From Flavobacterium sp. (GTDB lineage Bacteria > Bacteroidota > Bacteroidia > Flavobacteriales > Flavobacteriaceae), in assembly GCA_030150335.1 (NCBI GenBank), contig JASLGC010000062.1, positions 1 through 8,216 on the forward strand: a DNA stretch of 8,216 nt. The letters run 5' to 3'. Shown in pieces: positions 1 through 5,468 of this stretch. The translations under genes and the position numbers were made by a program. How positions within the stretch are numbered: position 1 is the first letter of the stretch; every line of letters begins with the position of its first letter. The notes beneath the pieces are model-generated. The model ran no database searches. It worked only from the letters and a program-made list of their open reading frames with translations, and was not told the DNA's origin.

Positions 1-816
1 TACCCATTTTATCTCTTTGCCTACGACTGCTTTTATGTATCCCCAAATACCTAATGTCAACATTAATACGAAGAAACCAAGAACTATATGCACCCAAGTC
101 GGTTTTTCTTCTCCATCGAATAAGACGTAAATCAACAACCCGTCGAATAACACCATCAAAAAAGGGAAAATTATATTTATTGCAACATAGGACGCTATTT
201 TCTTATAGCTCTCCATAGAGTATCCCATGGCATAAATTGTTATTCCTGCAAAAAGAAAGATTATTATCGCAAAGAATAAGGTTACACCGAATGACATAGC
301 AATTACACCTAAGGAAACTATAGCAATATCCGAACGGTCTGAATCAAAATACACGGTAACCTTTTCTCCGATAGAAGGTGCTGAATTACTGGAATAATTT
401 AAGGTGTGTTCTATTAACTGACCATCTTCTGTTGTGAATCGAATGATGGGTGTGTACATTGTGGATGCCCTACCACTTTCAGAGTCATAACTTACATCAG
501 AGACATAATCGTAATAAATAGCCTCGTATCTATGACCTTTTACAAAGGTGCTTGTTTTTTCATAAATTGTATCTCCCAATACTAAAAGCCCGGCTAAGGC
601 AAATGCTGTTATACATCCCACGACTAAAAATACATAGCCAAACCCAAAACACCCCAGAGATGTTCCTTTGCTTTGTTTTAATCGCTTTCCAATGCGAAAA
701 GTCAGCCAAAAACAATATAAAAAACCTAATATTTTTGCAGAATCATATACTGATAAAGACAGTAATGATAGAGAAGATAATAATTCCATATTGCTAAATA
801 AAAGCAATGCTTTCAT
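1..816 (-). CDS. DUF3592-type multi-pass membrane protein, partial (C-terminus beyond the left edge)
   Basis: An open minus-strand frame runs from ATG at 816-814 to the window edge, 272 codons without a stop, so the true C-terminus lies outside. Hydrophobic segments lie at about residues 20-38, 56-80, 165-195, 208-233 and 241-262. The polar stretch between the second and third, about 85-165, has the DUF3592 layout: a tyrosine-rich start, then YTPIIRFTTEDGQ (121-133), a GEKVTVYFD strand (150-158), and a short link into the next helix. DUF3592 proteins are uncharacterised membrane proteins in which a small beta-domain sits between helices; no reaction is known. Two or more extra helices after the domain make this a longer version than the minimal family. 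An alternative start is Met10 (789-787). No Shine-Dalgarno sequence precedes either start, as is usual here. It is transcribed divergently from the 72-residue gene. The family call is from pattern memory; that the frame is a real gene is well supported by length and hydrophobic pattern. Confidence 0.8.
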   Translation of the reverse strand, partial: MKALLLFSNMELLSSLSLLSLSVYDSAKILGFLYCFWLTFRIGKRLKQSKGTSLGCFGFGYVFLVVGCITAFALAGLLVLGDTIYEKTSTFVKGHRYEAIYYDYVSDVSYDSESGRASTMYTPIIRFTTEDGQLIEHTLNYSSNSAPSIGEKVTVYFDSDRSDIAIVSLGVIAMSFGVTLFFAIIIFLFAGITIYAMGYSMESYKKIASYVAINIIFPFLMVLFDGLLIYVLFDGEEKPTWVHIVLGFFVLMLTLGIWGYIKAVVGKEIKWV

Positions 817-1157
817 GTTTGTTTTATATAATTAATAATTAGCACTCAATTTAGATAAATTATCACCTTCCTCCTAATTATAAAATATTCATTTTCAATT
901 ATATTAAATAAAAATATTACTTGAAGCGCCCTTCTAAAAAAGTTTCTCTTTCTGTGGATAGACTTTATTTTGGCCTAAAACCCATAGTACCTCATAAAGT
1001 TTTATGCACAAAAGTTAATGTAAAGACATTGCCATCATGCATCAACTATACTAAAAGTCATAATTTAATGCTATGTGATAGTTTTATTCTCAATATTCAC
1101 TATCTATCTTGTTTATTTTTTGTAACTTAACTAATAATAAATTAAACAACCACTATT
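817..1157. other. Divergent intergenic spacer, no convincing gene
   Basis: This 341-bp gap separates two divergently transcribed genes and must hold both promoters. No clean TAnnTTTG box is visible; the nearest plus-strand candidate is TA followed by a T-run ending TTTG near 1114-1122, one base longer than the motif allows. A 69-codon open frame starting with TTG at 921 reaches 1130, but its translation resembles nothing I know and it has no ATG at its start. The part from about 920 to 1040 is visibly less AT-rich than its flanks, which may mean a decayed remnant of something. No inverted repeat, tRNA or riboswitch is evident. Confidence 0.6.
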
Positions 1158-1376
1158 ATGAAATACGTAAAAGAATTTTCTTCTTTAGACTTTGACAATG
1201 ATATTCTTCATGTTGAATTTATTCAGCATCAAATTGAAAACCCTATGATTCAAGTAGAAGAAATTATTGACGAATTTGTTTACCAAGTAAAACCGTGCAA
1301 GATTTTTGTTTCAAAAGCACATAACATTGATATTTATAGCGATGTCCCATTTAAAGGACGCGTTATTCTACGATAA
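1158..1376 (+). CDS. Small hypothetical protein, 72 residues
   Basis: I do not recognise this protein. It starts at ATG 1158 after an AT-rich leader without a Shine-Dalgarno sequence and ends at TAA 1374-1376. It has no signal peptide or membrane segment, so it is probably cytoplasmic. Residues 1-45 are acidic (DFDND, VEEIIDEF), while the C-terminal third is more basic (KPCKIFVSKAH, FKGRVILR). There is a single cysteine, Cys47. Alternating hydrophobic residues suggest short beta-strands (DILHVEFIQH, KIFVSK, GRVILR). A strong terminator begins only seven bases after the stop, and a gap of over 300 bases lies upstream, so it appears to be a single-gene unit. The dedicated terminator, a sensible amino-acid composition and the ATG start favour a real gene over a chance frame, but no homology is claimed. 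Confidence 0.65.
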   Translation: MKYVKEFSSLDFDNDILHVEFIQHQIENPMIQVEEIIDEFVYQVKPCKIFVSKAHNIDIYSDVPFKGRVILR

Positions 1377-1412
1377 AAAAAAAGTGTCTTAAATATTTAA
1401 GACACTTTTTTT
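1375..1412 (+). terminator. Intrinsic terminator, perfect palindrome, probably bidirectional
   Basis: An 11+11 base perfect palindrome at 1384-1405 (left arm GTGTCTTAAAT, right arm its exact complement) is followed by seven T's (1406-1412) and preceded by nine A's (1375-1383), the first two of which belong to the stop codon of the 72-residue gene. The A- and T-tracts extend the stem. With a U-tract available on either strand, it could stop transcription in both directions. The few central A/T bases would form the loop in practice. Confidence 0.9.
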
Positions 1413-1616
1413 CCTTTATAACTAACCAAAAAAACCGCTAACCTATTTTCATGTGATAATGAAGCAGCTTTAAAACCTAAGACAAAAATACGATGCCTAT
1501 TTCTTAGAAAAAATGACACTTATCATCTAACTGCTAAAAAGATAGAAATTGACTATTTTTAAATTGACATTATCAAAATCGATTTATTTTTTTAATTTTA
1601 GTGCTAAATAAATCGC
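1413..1616. other. Intergenic region with a minus-strand -7-like box
   Basis: This 204-bp gap contains no gene of note. On the minus strand, 1490-1483 reads TATTTTTG, an exact match to TAnnTTTG, and points toward the bidirectional terminator about 80 bases away; no good -33 TTG is seen at the expected distance behind it. CTAACC occurs twice as a direct repeat (1422-1427 and 1438-1443). On the plus strand, TTGAC at 1564-1568 and TAATTTTA at 1593-1600 form a weak promoter-like pair for the next gene, but the 26-base gap is longer than usual and the final G is missing. Confidence 0.4.
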
Positions 1617-2183
1617 ATGCATACAATTCAAAAATATTCACTGTGTTTTCAGCCTAATGATTTTATCATTGAAACTGTTAGGTCAATGAAGCTTAAACTT
1701 GCTGACGAAATAGGTTGGTATAATAGTAAGAACTCATTGGCACACTTGACTATTGTTGAATTTCATGCAACTGAAATAGAAATTACTCGCGTAAAACAAC
1801 AAATTGAACGCTGTTGTAATCGTTTTAAACCTACTGAAGTCTTGCTTGATGATTTTGGTACTTATCCGAATGGAGCATTCTTTTTAACTGTTGACCCTGC
1901 TTCAAAAGCAATATTACAGGACTATATTAAGCAACTTTTTGAGGTTTTAAAAATTAAGATAATTACAAAAAGTAATGATGCTCACTTATCTATTGCTCGA
2001 AAATTAGATATTCAAAAAATAGAAAAAGCGTATCAGTTATTTGACAAACCTTCTTTACAGTTTACTTGTAATCACATTGCTCTTCGCAAATTCAATTTGG
2101 AAAGAAGACAATATGATATTACAGATACATTTCCTTTTTTGTCACAACCTGATGACCGTCCTGTTCAAATGGAGTTATTTTAA
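1617..2183 (+). CDS. 2'-5' RNA ligase-like 2H phosphoesterase family protein
   Basis: The 188-residue protein carries the two histidine motifs that define the 2H phosphoesterase (LigT/ThpR-like) superfamily: His43-Leu-Thr45 in AHLTIVEF and His123-Leu-Ser125 in AHLSIARKL, 80 residues apart. In the family the two histidines act on 2',5' or cyclic 2',3' phosphodiester bonds of RNA or small nucleotides in the cytoplasm; the actual substrate here is unknown. The length is normal for the family and both motifs are intact. There is no signal peptide or membrane segment. After the domain a polar tail, about 174-188, ends in QMELF at the extreme C-terminus, which matches the QxxLF pattern of sliding-clamp-binding peptides. 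The gene starts at ATG 1617 and stands alone, with a terminator well upstream and a promoter for the next gene downstream. The family call is firm; the enzymatic role is not. Confidence 0.85.
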   Translation: MHTIQKYSLCFQPNDFIIETVRSMKLKLADEIGWYNSKNSLAHLTIVEFHATEIEITRVKQQIERCCNRFKPTEVLLDDFGTYPNGAFFLTVDPASKAILQDYIKQLFEVLKIKIITKSNDAHLSIARKLDIQKIEKAYQLFDKPSLQFTCNHIALRKFNLERRQYDITDTFPFLSQPDDRPVQMELF

Positions 2184-2239
2184 ATGTCTTTAGGTGTAAT
2201 AAACAATACTATTTTTTAAGTCATCTCTAAAACTTTGAA

Positions 2240-2254
2240 TTGCGTATTTCGCAA
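2240..2254. repeat. Short inverted repeat upstream of the DUF5074 gene promoter
   Basis: TTGCG and CGCAA flank a five-base spacer (TATTT). It sits 16-30 bases upstream of the TA of the -7 box at 2270, roughly where the -33 region would be. It could be an operator or a chance match; five-base arms in AT-rich DNA are weak evidence. It is not followed by a T-tract on the plus strand, so it is not a terminator for the preceding gene. Confidence 0.25.
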
Positions 2255-2269
2255 GAAAAAATAATGTAA

Positions 2270-2277
2270 TACATTTG
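2270..2277 (+). promoter_or_regulatory. Bacteroidota-type -7 box (TAcaTTTG) for the DUF5074 lipoprotein gene
   Basis: TACATTTG matches the TAnnTTTG consensus of the Bacteroidota primary sigma factor exactly. Transcription would start near 2282-2285, leaving a leader of about 40 bases before ATG 2325. The nearest upstream TTG (2240-2242) is 27 bases away, further than the usual spacing, so the -33 element is poor or absent. Confidence 0.5.
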
Positions 2278-2324
2278 AGTCAATATCTATTTTCATATAA
2301 TAGAACTAACTCAAAAATCAAAAA

Positions 2325-3758
2325 ATGAAGATTACTAAGAATGTATTATTCCGCTCAATGTCTTTGAGCTTACTTGCCCTAACTTTTGCATGTAATAGCG
2401 ATGATAATGCTACTCGCGATGATGAAGGGTTTAGAATCATTCCTCCAACAGCTGCAAGTCCTTTAATTCAACCTAATGGCTTTTATATTGTTAATGAAGA
2501 TTGGTTTGGCCATGACAACGGTACTGTCAACTTTTTAGATTACTCGTTACAGCCACAATATAGAGTGTATAATGCAACTAATCCAGGAAAAAAACTTGGT
2601 AGAACTTCAACTTACGCTACTGCTTATGGGGATTACTACTACTTTGTATCTAAACAAGAGAATCGCTTTGTAATCACAGATAAAAACTTCAAAGAAGTAA
2701 AATCAATTGAAGACATCAATGGTGATGGTCGTGCTTTTGTAGGTGTTTCTGATACAAAAGGATATATCTCTACTGGAAATGGAATTACTGTTTTTGATAT
2801 TAAAAATCTTACGACAACTGGTACTATAGCTAAAGTTTCTGGACAAGTTGGTAATATGGTATATACTGCTGGAAAAGTTTTTGCTATTGTTCAAAATACA
2901 GGACTTGTAATTATAGATACAAATACAGATGAACTTAAAATGTCGTTATCTGGTAATTATACACAAGTTACTATTGACAGACATGGGGTGATTTGGGCAG
3001 GAAGAGATACTGAACTTATCCGCATTAACCCTAACGACTACAACGATATTAAGAATTACGATATTGCTCCTTCTAAAATACCAGGAACTTGGGGAGCTTG
3101 GAATTCAGGTTCACTATCAGCGAGCATGAAAGAAGATGCTTTATATTGGATATCTGATGCTGGCAATTGGGGTGGTGGTAGCAAAGTAGGTAAATTTGAT
3201 ACTAATACAGGAACTCTAAATACAGATTTTCACGTATTAGGAAATGATACTGATGGTGATAAGCTTTCTTTCTACGGCGCTGGATTAAGAGTTGACCCTT
3301 TCAATGGTGATATTGTTCTTTTAATCAAAAAAGATGGTTGGGGAGACAAAGGAAGCTATAATTGGACAAGAATTTTATCTAATACTGGAGCTAAAAAAGG
3401 TGAAGTATTTATGCAAGGTGGTAGCGAAAATAACATGAATGGTTACTATTGGTTCCCTTCTGTTCCTTTCTTCCAAGATAATAACGCACCTGAAATATTG
3501 ACAAACCAAATAGTTCTTAAACCAAATAAAGAGTTTACAGTTTCACTTCAAGAGTTAATTGTTGACCAAGATTCTCCTTTTGGTTTAATTGAAAAAACGA
3601 TTACTAACTTTGATTCTACTTTTGGTACTGCTGAAATTAAGGGTGATGATTTAGTAATTTCAACTAACGAGAAAATAGGTAAATCATCTATGACTATTCG
3701 TGCTCTTTCGAATGGTAAGTTAACTGAAAAAGAAATTGAAATATGGGTTAGAAATTAA
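2325..3758 (+). CDS. DUF5074/YncE-like beta-propeller lipoprotein, probably surface-exposed, BtuG-like
   Basis: The 477-residue protein begins with a lipoprotein signal peptide: basic start, hydrophobic core at about 8-20, and acceptor Cys23. The next residues, NSDDN, resemble the acidic export signal that sends flavobacterial lipoproteins to the outer surface. The mature chain opens with FYIVNEDWFGHDNGTVNFLD (53-72), which matches the DUF5074 hallmark usually read as NEGnFG..NgsvsfyD. Repeated short beta-strand units follow to about 385, ending in YYWFPSVPFFQDNNAPE (374-390), a second hallmark. A C-terminal segment of about 90 residues looks like a small Ig- or cadherin-like beta domain. YncE/DUF5074 propellers include BtuG, a surface lipoprotein that captures vitamin B12 for a TonB-dependent receptor, but many relatives have no known ligand. 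No TonB-dependent receptor gene or cobalamin riboswitch is next to it, so a B12 role is only a possibility. It has its own -7 box and terminator and appears monocistronic. Confidence 0.82.
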   Translation: MKITKNVLFRSMSLSLLALTFACNSDDNATRDDEGFRIIPPTAASPLIQPNGFYIVNEDWFGHDNGTVNFLDYSLQPQYRVYNATNPGKKLGRTSTYATAYGDYYYFVSKQENRFVITDKNFKEVKSIEDINGDGRAFVGVSDTKGYISTGNGITVFDIKNLTTTGTIAKVSGQVGNMVYTAGKVFAIVQNTGLVIIDTNTDELKMSLSGNYTQVTIDRHGVIWAGRDTELIRINPNDYNDIKNYDIAPSKIPGTWGAWNSGSLSASMKEDALYWISDAGNWGGGSKVGKFDTNTGTLNTDFHVLGNDTDGDKLSFYGAGLRVDPFNGDIVLLIKKDGWGDKGSYNWTRILSNTGAKKGEVFMQGGSENNMNGYYWFPSVPFFQDNNAPEILTNQIVLKPNKEFTVSLQELIVDQDSPFGLIEKTITNFDSTFGTAEIKGDDLVISTNEKIGKSSMTIRALSNGKLTEKEIEIWVRN

Positions 3759-3783
3759 TCTATATTCCTTTAAATATTTTTTG

Positions 3784-3813
3784 AAAAAGGCTGCTTATAT
3801 AGCAGCCTTTTTT
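3784..3813 (+). terminator. Intrinsic terminator after the DUF5074 lipoprotein gene
   Basis: The stem GGCTGCT (3789-3795) pairs with AGCAGCC (3801-3807) around the loop TATAT, flanked by five A's and followed by six T's (3808-3813). The hairpin lies 30 bases after the stop codon and closes this single-gene unit before the next promoter. Confidence 0.9.
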
Positions 3814-3885
3814 ACATACACAAATCATTAAAAACCAATATAATACACTATTAAAAAATCTATGTAAATGTTATTGCTTTTTTTG

Positions 3886-3893
3886 TACTTTTG
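3886..3893 (+). promoter_or_regulatory. -7 box (TActTTTG) for the lipoprotein/membrane-protein pair
   Basis: TACTTTTG is an exact TAnnTTTG match. Transcription would start near 3898-3900, only about 10 bases before ATG 3909. This position decides the start codon: the TTG at 3891 lies inside the box and cannot be in the message. No clear -33 TTG is seen at 17-23 bases; the TTG at 3874-3876 is too close. Confidence 0.6.
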
Positions 3894-3908
3894 ACTAAAA
3901 TTTACGGT

Positions 3909-4475
3909 ATGAAATTCAAAAGCTTTATAACAACACTTCTTATGTGTTTTGCTTTTTTATCTATAAGTTGTAGTGATAAAAATATCAATACTTCAAGAGC
4001 TTATTCTACTATAGATAGTTACTTAGCAGAAAAGCCTATTTACGAAAGTACAATTATTGATATTGGAAAAACGCGTTTAAAAACGACGAAAGACCATGAG
4101 CTTATCGAGTTTTACAAAAAACTTGAGAATGAAGGCTATGTTGCGTTTGAAGAGCAATCTTCTAAGAAGCGATGGCTTTCAAAAGATTCTGTATGGACTG
4201 TGACTTTGAAGTTGACTGAGAAATCACATCCTTTTGTGATTGACCAAAGAAGTAATCGTGTAAGATTAAAAACTATTGAATATCGCTTGAATAAAAGCAA
4301 CAATGTTCAAATAGATAATAAAGGTAAAAAAACAGCTACGGCTACGGTTTTATTAAACAAAGAGCATACGCCTTTTTCTTTTTTACATAAAGATAAAAGT
4401 CCTAATTCAGAGTTCATCACTAAAAAATTTAAACTGAGATATTCTGAAGAAATTGGTTGGACTGTAATGAATTAG
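3909..4475 (+). CDS. Hypothetical lipoprotein, 188 residues
   Basis: I do not recognise the family. Starting at ATG 3909 gives a lipoprotein signal peptide: MKFK start, hydrophobic core at about 6-18, and LSISC with acceptor Cys21. The frame is open back to a TTG at 3891, but that codon lies in the promoter -7 box and would put six extra residues before the signal. The mature protein (about 168 residues) is basic and polar with no further membrane segment. A helix-like stretch (HELIEFYKKLENEGY, 63-77) precedes what look like beta-strands (WTVTLKL 96-102, ATATVLL 143-149, KFKLRYSEEIGWTV 173-186). Unlike the DUF5074 protein, the residues after the cysteine (SDKN) are not clearly acidic, so it may stay on the periplasmic side. 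Its stop is three bases before the next ATG, so the two genes are surely co-transcribed and probably act together at the envelope. Confidence 0.75.
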   Translation: MKFKSFITTLLMCFAFLSISCSDKNINTSRAYSTIDSYLAEKPIYESTIIDIGKTRLKTTKDHELIEFYKKLENEGYVAFEEQSSKKRWLSKDSVWTVTLKLTEKSHPFVIDQRSNRVRLKTIEYRLNKSNNVQIDNKGKKTATATVLLNKEHTPFSFLHKDKSPNSEFITKKFKLRYSEEIGWTVMN

Positions 4476-4478
4476 ATT

Positions 4479-4985
4479 ATGGCAAGAAAAATTACTTTTT
4501 TAGTACTCCTGCAATTGTTGTTGTCTTTTGCTTCGGCTATGCTTTTTTCTAAAATGTCTTTCGTAGGTAAAGTGAGCATTAGCTTATTTTACAAGGAATA
4601 CGCTATTTTTAAAACTGTTTGGAAAACAGCGTTGGTGATATTCATTATTCAATTAATCTTAATTATAGTGTTAACTCTTGTCAAAAAATGGACTCCTAAA
4701 TGGGTTTATATACCGCTCATCTTAGTAGCTATTGGAATTGGAGCAATTGGCGCTTATTATACATTTTTAGACTTTACAACTACTTCACATAAACACATGA
4801 GGCTGTACTTCCATTCGGGAGGTTATCTATTTTGGTTTAATTGGTTGATTTCTTGCTTGTTTATCTTATTCATTAAAAAGAATAAACCTTCAGAAATAGT
4901 TGAAGCGCTACAAAAAACAGAGTTTTCTATTCCAAAAACGTCTTTAGAAATCGTTAATGAAGATAAACCATCTCCAACTTTATAA
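4479..4985 (+). CDS. Hypothetical inner-membrane protein with four predicted helices
   Basis: This 168-residue protein shows four hydrophobic segments at about residues 5-24, 48-67, 76-97 and 116-132, then a polar tail of about 36 residues containing many Lys, Glu and Ser/Thr. Lysine clusters (KKW at 69-71, KKNK at 133-136) flank the second and fourth helices and suggest that both ends lie in the cytoplasm. No catalytic or transporter motif is evident; a His-rich spot, HKHMRLYFH (104-112), precedes the last helix. I do not recognise a family. It begins three bases after the lipoprotein gene, a spacing that implies a shared message and possibly translational coupling; a lipoprotein paired with a small membrane protein suggests an envelope complex, but this is inference. 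No terminator is visible directly after it, so the message may continue into the small lipoprotein gene 48 bases on. Confidence 0.75.
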   Translation: MARKITFLVLLQLLLSFASAMLFSKMSFVGKVSISLFYKEYAIFKTVWKTALVIFIIQLILIIVLTLVKKWTPKWVYIPLILVAIGIGAIGAYYTFLDFTTTSHKHMRLYFHSGGYLFWFNWLISCLFILFIKKNKPSEIVEALQKTEFSIPKTSLEIVNEDKPSPTL

Positions 4986-5005
4986 ATAATCTTTTCTAAA
5001 AATTG

Positions 5006-5013
5006 TATTTTTA
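5006..5013 (+). promoter_or_regulatory. Weak -7-like box before the small lipoprotein gene
   Basis: TATTTTTA differs from TAnnTTTG only in the last base and lies 20 bases before ATG 5034. No -33 element is seen, so it may be chance in AT-rich DNA, with the gene being read instead from the upstream pair. Confidence 0.25.
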
Positions 5014-5033
5014 CACTTTAAGATATATTTCAA

Positions 5034-5285
5034 ATGAAAAAAACAATACTAACTATCCTTGCGATGGTAGCTGTTTCATTGACTGCTTGTACTGAAAAGA
5101 AGAGTGAAAGTGAAAAATCTGTTACCACTGAATTAAATAGCAAGACTTCTGAAAATGAAGATAAAGCCGTTGAAATCCCAATGCACGGAACAAGTGAGAA
5201 TAGTTCGTCTTCAACTAATCAACGTTTTGAGATGAATGAAGACATGAAACAAATGATACAAAATGAGAAAAGTAAGGAGCAATAA
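5034..5285 (+). CDS. Small polar lipoprotein, 83 residues
   Basis: The N-terminus is a clear lipoprotein signal peptide: MKKT, a hydrophobic core at about 5-16, and the lipobox SLTAC with acceptor Cys19. The remaining 64 residues are almost wholly Lys, Glu, Ser, Thr, Asn and Gln, with no predicted fold, and end in a Met/Gln/Glu/Lys-rich, probably helical segment (RFEMNEDMKQMIQNEKSKEQ). A disordered, tethered envelope protein fits best; no function can be given. It lies 48 bases after the membrane-protein gene and 183 bases before metG. It may be the third gene of the upstream unit or have its own weak promoter. No terminator hairpin follows it clearly. Confidence 0.7.
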   Translation: MKKTILTILAMVAVSLTACTEKKSESEKSVTTELNSKTSENEDKAVEIPMHGTSENSSSSTNQRFEMNEDMKQMIQNEKSKEQ

Positions 5286-5418
5286 CAATTGCCTTCTTAT
5301 ATTTAATTTATAATATCCATTAACTCTTCAATTTAGATTTCAACGATACATCTCTCTTTTGAACCTCTTTGCAAACAAGATGCTTCAAAATAAATAGATG
5401 TATTCCGTTCGTATTGCT

Positions 5419-5426
5419 TATTTTTG
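5419..5426 (+). promoter_or_regulatory. -7 box (TAttTTTG) for metG
   Basis: TATTTTTG is an exact TAnnTTTG match and is followed by CAGTC, a context I associate with flavobacterial housekeeping promoters. Transcription would start near 5431-5434, giving an AT-rich leader of about 35 bases before ATG 5469, with no Shine-Dalgarno sequence and no riboswitch. A -33 TTG at the usual distance is not seen. Confidence 0.55.
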
Positions 5427-5468
5427 CAGTCTTATTTGAATTGTTTTTTAGAAAACTGTAATTGATTT

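Noticed and set aside
552..797. Plus-strand open frame of 81 codons
   Set aside because: It lies wholly opposite the DUF3592-type gene, which has far better length and a coherent hydrophobic pattern; this frame is its shadow.
866..880. AGGAGGAAGGTGA on the minus strand, resembling a strong Shine-Dalgarno sequence with a GTG start
   Set aside because: The frame from that GTG closes after six codons, and the site is about 50 bases from the DUF3592 gene start, too far to act as its ribosome binding site.
921..1130. Plus-strand open frame of 69 codons starting at TTG
   Set aside because: It has no ATG at its start, no promoter or terminator of its own, and a cysteine- and hydrophobic-rich translation that resembles no family I know. 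It is discussed only as part of the spacer.
2184..2324. Cobalamin riboswitch before the DUF5074 gene
   Set aside because: The gap is only 141 bases and the predicted leader about 40, too short for the usual cobalamin aptamer, and no B12-box-like conserved stretch is visible.
2703..2894. Minus-strand open frame of 63 codons
   Set aside because: It is antisense inside the DUF5074 gene, with a serine/asparagine-rich translation typical of shadow frames.
3891..3908. Upstream TTG start adding six residues to the 188-residue lipoprotein
   Set aside because: The codon lies in an exact -7 promoter box, and the signal peptide is better formed from ATG 3909.
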